Position numbers and translations under genes: made by a program
Notes under the pieces: model-generated
Databases searched by the model: none
What the model saw: only the letters and a program-made list of their open reading frames with translations
What the model was told of the DNA's origin: nothing
Part shown: piece by piece, positions 4,091-6,256 of the stretch
Layout of the letters: each line of letters starts with the position of its first letter
Numbering within the stretch: position 1 is the stretch's first letter
Assembly (NCBI GenBank): GCA_014728875.1
Contig: WJKV01000044.1
Location: 1 to 6,256, forward strand
Direction: 5' to 3'
Length of the DNA stretch: 6,256 nucleotides
Source of the DNA: Candidatus Woesearchaeota archaeon
GTDB lineage: Archaea > Nanobdellota > Nanobdellia > Woesearchaeales > WJKV01

Positions 4091-5902
4091 ATGGCAAAAA
4101 AAGCAAAAGAAAGCAAGAAAGCAGCACAGCCTGCTCAGCCTATGCAACAGGGAGAGGCGCCTTTTCCTGAACTGACAGAAGAGCAGAAAAAAGAGATCGA
4201 GAAAAAGATGAAGGAAGTCAAGGCAAAGGTTGACAAGTTTGCAAAAGCTGCAAAAGAGAAATTTGAAGATTACATTCTTGGAATATCCATCCTGCCTCCT
4301 GAAAAGAAAGGACAGGAAGAGATCAATACTTTAGTGCTTGTCGATGACAGCGACAGCAAAAGAATGACAAAGAACGAATTAAGGGACAAGCTTTCTGCGA
4401 TACTTACTGAGATCGGAAAAAAAGACAAGATCGTGCCTAATGTCCTGCTTTCAACAGAGTTGTGGCAGTCATGTTTTGACAGCAATTACGAGCATCTGCA
4501 GACAATCGCGATATCACAGCCTGTCTATGACAAAGGTGTTCTGGACGCAGTAAGGATCAGCGAAGTGCACAAGCAGATGGTCCTCAAGAAGTTTGACAAG
4601 TACATTGTCAGTTATGTTGCCTGCGGCGCTCTGTTCAGGGGCGAAGGCAATGAGAAATCTGACATTGATGTTTTCATAATCATAGACGATACAGATGTCA
4701 AGAAGATGACAAGGACAGAACTGAGGGACAGACTGATGTCCATCATCTATCAGATGGCATTTGAAGCCAGCGCGATAACAGGCGTGAAAAGACAGCTGCA
4801 CATCCAGACTTATCTGCTGACAGATTTCTGGGAAATATTGAAAGACAGTGCAAGCCCTGTAATCTTCACATTCCTGAGGGACGGAATTCCTTTCTTTGAC
4901 AGGGGAATCTACATGCCTTGGAAGCATCTTCTGGACATGGGAAGGATAAAGCCGAGCAGGGAAGCTATCAGGAAGTTCAATATGAGCGGAGACCATTTTT
5001 TTGACGCTGCAAAAAGGAAATTATTGCAGGTAGGGGTAGAGGATGCGTATTATGCAGTATTGAATCCTTCACAGGCAGCCCTGATGATGAAGGGCTTTAA
5101 TCCGCCTACTCACAGGGAGACAGGAAGGCTCATGAGGGAGGTCTTTGTTCAGAAGGAAAAACTGCTTGAGCCTAAGTATGCTGACGTTCTTGAAGAGATG
5201 ATAGGCCTGTTCAAGAAATGGGAATATGCAGAAGTCAGCGAGCTGACCGGAAAGCAGGTCGACGAGATAATGAAGAAGTGCGACCAGTACAGGAAAAGGA
5301 TCACAAAGCTCTTCAAGCAGATCGAAACACAGGCTGACAAGGAAACAATGCTGATCATCTACGACCAGACAGTCGCTGCAGCAAGAGAGGCTCTTGCGAT
5401 CGAAAGCGACAAAGAAATCAAGGACACAACCTTGATGAAGATGTTCAAGGAAAATCTGGTTGACAGCGGAAAGATTCCAGAGGCCATCTACAGGAAGCTT
5501 GAGCTTGTGATGAAAGCAAAGAAGAATTTTGATTCGAACAAGATAACACAGTCTGAGATAGACACTGCAGAGAGGGAAAGCAGGCTCTTCATCAGGACAA
5601 TGCTTGAATATGTGCAGAGACACAGACTGAAAGAGACAGAAAGAAAGACAGTCAGGTTGAAGCACAAGGAAGGCATCGCAGAGATAATCGTGCTCGACAA
5701 AGGCCTCTTCATCATAACCCCTGACAAGGTGGAGAAGGCCGCTTTCAAGGAAGACGGAAGCCTCGGGCCGATCAAGGAGAGCAGCAAGAAGGAAGTCGAC
5801 GAAGCTGTCAGCGAAGGCAAGAAAGTGGTCGCATCATTGACAAGCAAGGCAATAGAGAATCTTAAAAAACACCTGGGTTCTGACCTGGAACTTATGGTTT
5901 AA
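4091..5902 (+). CDS. Large protein with two NTase-like units and HEPN-like helical domains
   Basis: The 603-residue protein opens with a Lys/Ala/Gln-rich tail and a probable coiled coil (28-58). NTase-like unit A (about 60-155) is degenerate: where the Asp-x-Asp pair is expected it has EEINTLVLVDD (76-86). Unit B (about 172-280) keeps the pol-beta-type signature CGALFRGEGNEKSDIDV (178-194; D191 and D193). Its likely third acidic position reads IQTYLL (238-243), with Gln. The units align through VDDSDSKRMTKNELRDKL (84-101) and IDDTDVKKMTRTELRDRL (198-215), so they are an internal duplication. Residues 300-410 resemble a HEPN domain (DAYYAVLNPSQAALMMKGFNPPTHRETG, 318-345), and 425-512 may be a second; neither shows the RNase motif R-x4-6-H. 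A small beta-rich tail (518-603) follows. MntA-type NTases AMPylate HepT-type HEPN toxins as separate proteins; fusion and degeneracy here make the function unclear. The fold of unit B is secure, the rest inferred by eye. Confidence 0.72.
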   Translation: MAKKAKESKKAAQPAQPMQQGEAPFPELTEEQKKEIEKKMKEVKAKVDKFAKAAKEKFEDYILGISILPPEKKGQEEINTLVLVDDSDSKRMTKNELRDKLSAILTEIGKKDKIVPNVLLSTELWQSCFDSNYEHLQTIAISQPVYDKGVLDAVRISEVHKQMVLKKFDKYIVSYVACGALFRGEGNEKSDIDVFIIIDDTDVKKMTRTELRDRLMSIIYQMAFEASAITGVKRQLHIQTYLLTDFWEILKDSASPVIFTFLRDGIPFFDRGIYMPWKHLLDMGRIKPSREAIRKFNMSGDHFFDAAKRKLLQVGVEDAYYAVLNPSQAALMMKGFNPPTHRETGRLMREVFVQKEKLLEPKYADVLEEMIGLFKKWEYAEVSELTGKQVDEIMKKCDQYRKRITKLFKQIETQADKETMLIIYDQTVAAAREALAIESDKEIKDTTLMKMFKENLVDSGKIPEAIYRKLELVMKAKKNFDSNKITQSEIDTAERESRLFIRTMLEYVQRHRLKETERKTVRLKHKEGIAEIIVLDKGLFIITPDKVEKAAFKEDGSLGPIKESSKKEVDEAVSEGKKVVASLTSKAIENLKKHLGSDLELMV

Positions 5903-5910
5903 TTTTTTTT
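5903..5910 (+). terminator. Oligo-T terminator after the NTase/HEPN-like gene
   Basis: Eight consecutive T residues directly follow the TAA stop, then cttatttattt. Archaeal RNA polymerase terminates at such T-runs without needing a hairpin. It is the longest T-run in an intergenic region of the window and separates this gene from the kinase gene, which has its own TATA box. Confidence 0.6.
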
Positions 5911-5969
5911 CTTATTTATTTGATAATGACTTATAGTTCGTAAATGATTTAAATGGACAGTCGTTTTCA

Positions 5970-5978
5970 TATATAAAT
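5970..5978 (+). promoter_or_regulatory. TATA box of the heptose kinase gene
   Basis: The sequence tatataaat is centred about 26 nt upstream of the ATG at 6000. Spacing predicts a leaderless mRNA, as for the methyltransferase and cbf5 genes. Confidence 0.65.
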
Positions 5979-5999
5979 AGATACTCTTAGGTGTTGTAT

Positions 6000-6256
6000 A
6001 TGGAAAGACTGATTAAAGCTCTTGATACATTCAAAGATAAGAAAGTAATAGTCATAGGAGATGTTATGTTAGATCAGTATATTTACGGCAGTACAGAAAG
6101 GATTTCTCCAGAAGCGCCTGTTCCTGTTGTCAAGTTTAATAGACAAGAGAATGTTCCTGGGGGTGCAGGAAATGCTGCAAAAAATCTGGCAGTATTGGGT
6201 GCAAAAGTTCTTGTGACAGGATTAGTAGGTGATGACGAAAATGGAAAAATAATGAT
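6000..6256 (+). CDS. hldE: D-glycero-beta-D-manno-heptose-7-phosphate kinase (RfaE/HldE N-terminal type), 3' end cut off
   Basis: The first 85 residues are visible before the window ends. They match the PfkB/ribokinase fold of RfaE1/HldE: VIVIGDVMLDQYIYG (16-30), ERISPEAPVPVV (33-44), and the glycine motif PGGAGNAAKNLAVLGA (53-68) followed by VGDD (77-80). The ERISPEAPVPVV segment is characteristic of this branch within PfkB. The enzyme phosphorylates heptose-7-phosphate at C1 to the 1,7-bisphosphate, on the way to ADP- or related nucleotide-heptose for surface glycans; it acts in the cytosol. Whether an adenylyltransferase domain is fused at the C-terminus (bifunctional HldE) or the kinase stands alone (HldA-like) cannot be seen. 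The symbol is tentative. The start is fixed by the TATA box 26 nt upstream. The catalytic Asp region lies beyond the edge. Confidence 0.88.
   Translation, partial: MERLIKALDTFKDKKVIVIGDVMLDQYIYGSTERISPEAPVPVVKFNRQENVPGGAGNAAKNLAVLGAKVLVTGLVGDDENGKIM

Noticed and set aside
5069..5665. Minus-strand open frame of 198 codons inside the NTase/HEPN-like gene
   Set aside because: It is a shadow of the Lys/Glu-rich plus-strand gene: the complement yields Leu/Phe/Ser/Cys-rich sequence with no domain pattern.
1..6256. CRISPR array or insertion sequence with its own transposase
   Set aside because: There are no regularly spaced direct repeats of 20-40 nt and no DDE, HUH or serine recombinase frame. 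The only recombinase is the Xer-type enzyme.

Overview
The window reads as chromosomal DNA of an archaeon. The clearest marker is a Cbf5-type tRNA/rRNA pseudouridine synthase with its PUA tail. Supporting signs are A/T-rich TATA boxes centred about 26 nt upstream of start codons (leaderless layout), an archaeal-style Xer recombinase, and short intergenic gaps. Together with a lysine-rich NTase/HEPN-like protein and a bacterial-type heptose kinase gene, this suggests a small-genome archaeon such as a DPANN lineage (Woesearchaeota-like). That placement is inference; no rRNA gene is present to confirm it.

Layout. Positions 1-865 hold an AT-rich class I SAM methyltransferase gene bracketed by a two-part inverted repeat; its base composition differs from everything to its right. 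Positions 866-1037 are a gap with a TATA-like box and a weak hairpin. Positions 1038-1868 encode a tyrosine recombinase with a complete catalytic set. Positions 1890-2460 are a compact toxin-antitoxin operon: a TATA box, a 30-bp near-perfect palindrome reaching into the start codon, a ribbon-helix-helix antitoxin gene, and a PemK/MazF-like toxin gene overlapping it by 8 nt. Positions 2520-3461 encode Cbf5. A 149-residue protein of unknown function lies on the minus strand (3458-3907); its stop codon interlocks with that of cbf5. A divergent promoter region (3908-4090) separates it from a 603-residue protein (4091-5902), in which I see two nucleotidyltransferase-like units followed by helical segments resembling one or two HEPN domains. 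After an oligo-T terminator, an RfaE/HldE-type heptose-7-phosphate kinase gene begins at 6000 and runs off the window.

How the parts fit. The left third (methyltransferase cassette, recombinase, toxin-antitoxin pair) looks like accessory DNA. cbf5 is a housekeeping gene of the H/ACA RNP. The NTase/HEPN-like protein recalls the separate MntA/HepT toxin-antitoxin partners, but is one polypeptide with degenerate copies; it is the least ordinary gene here. The kinase gene suggests that a nucleotide-heptose or related surface-glycan pathway may lie just beyond the right edge.
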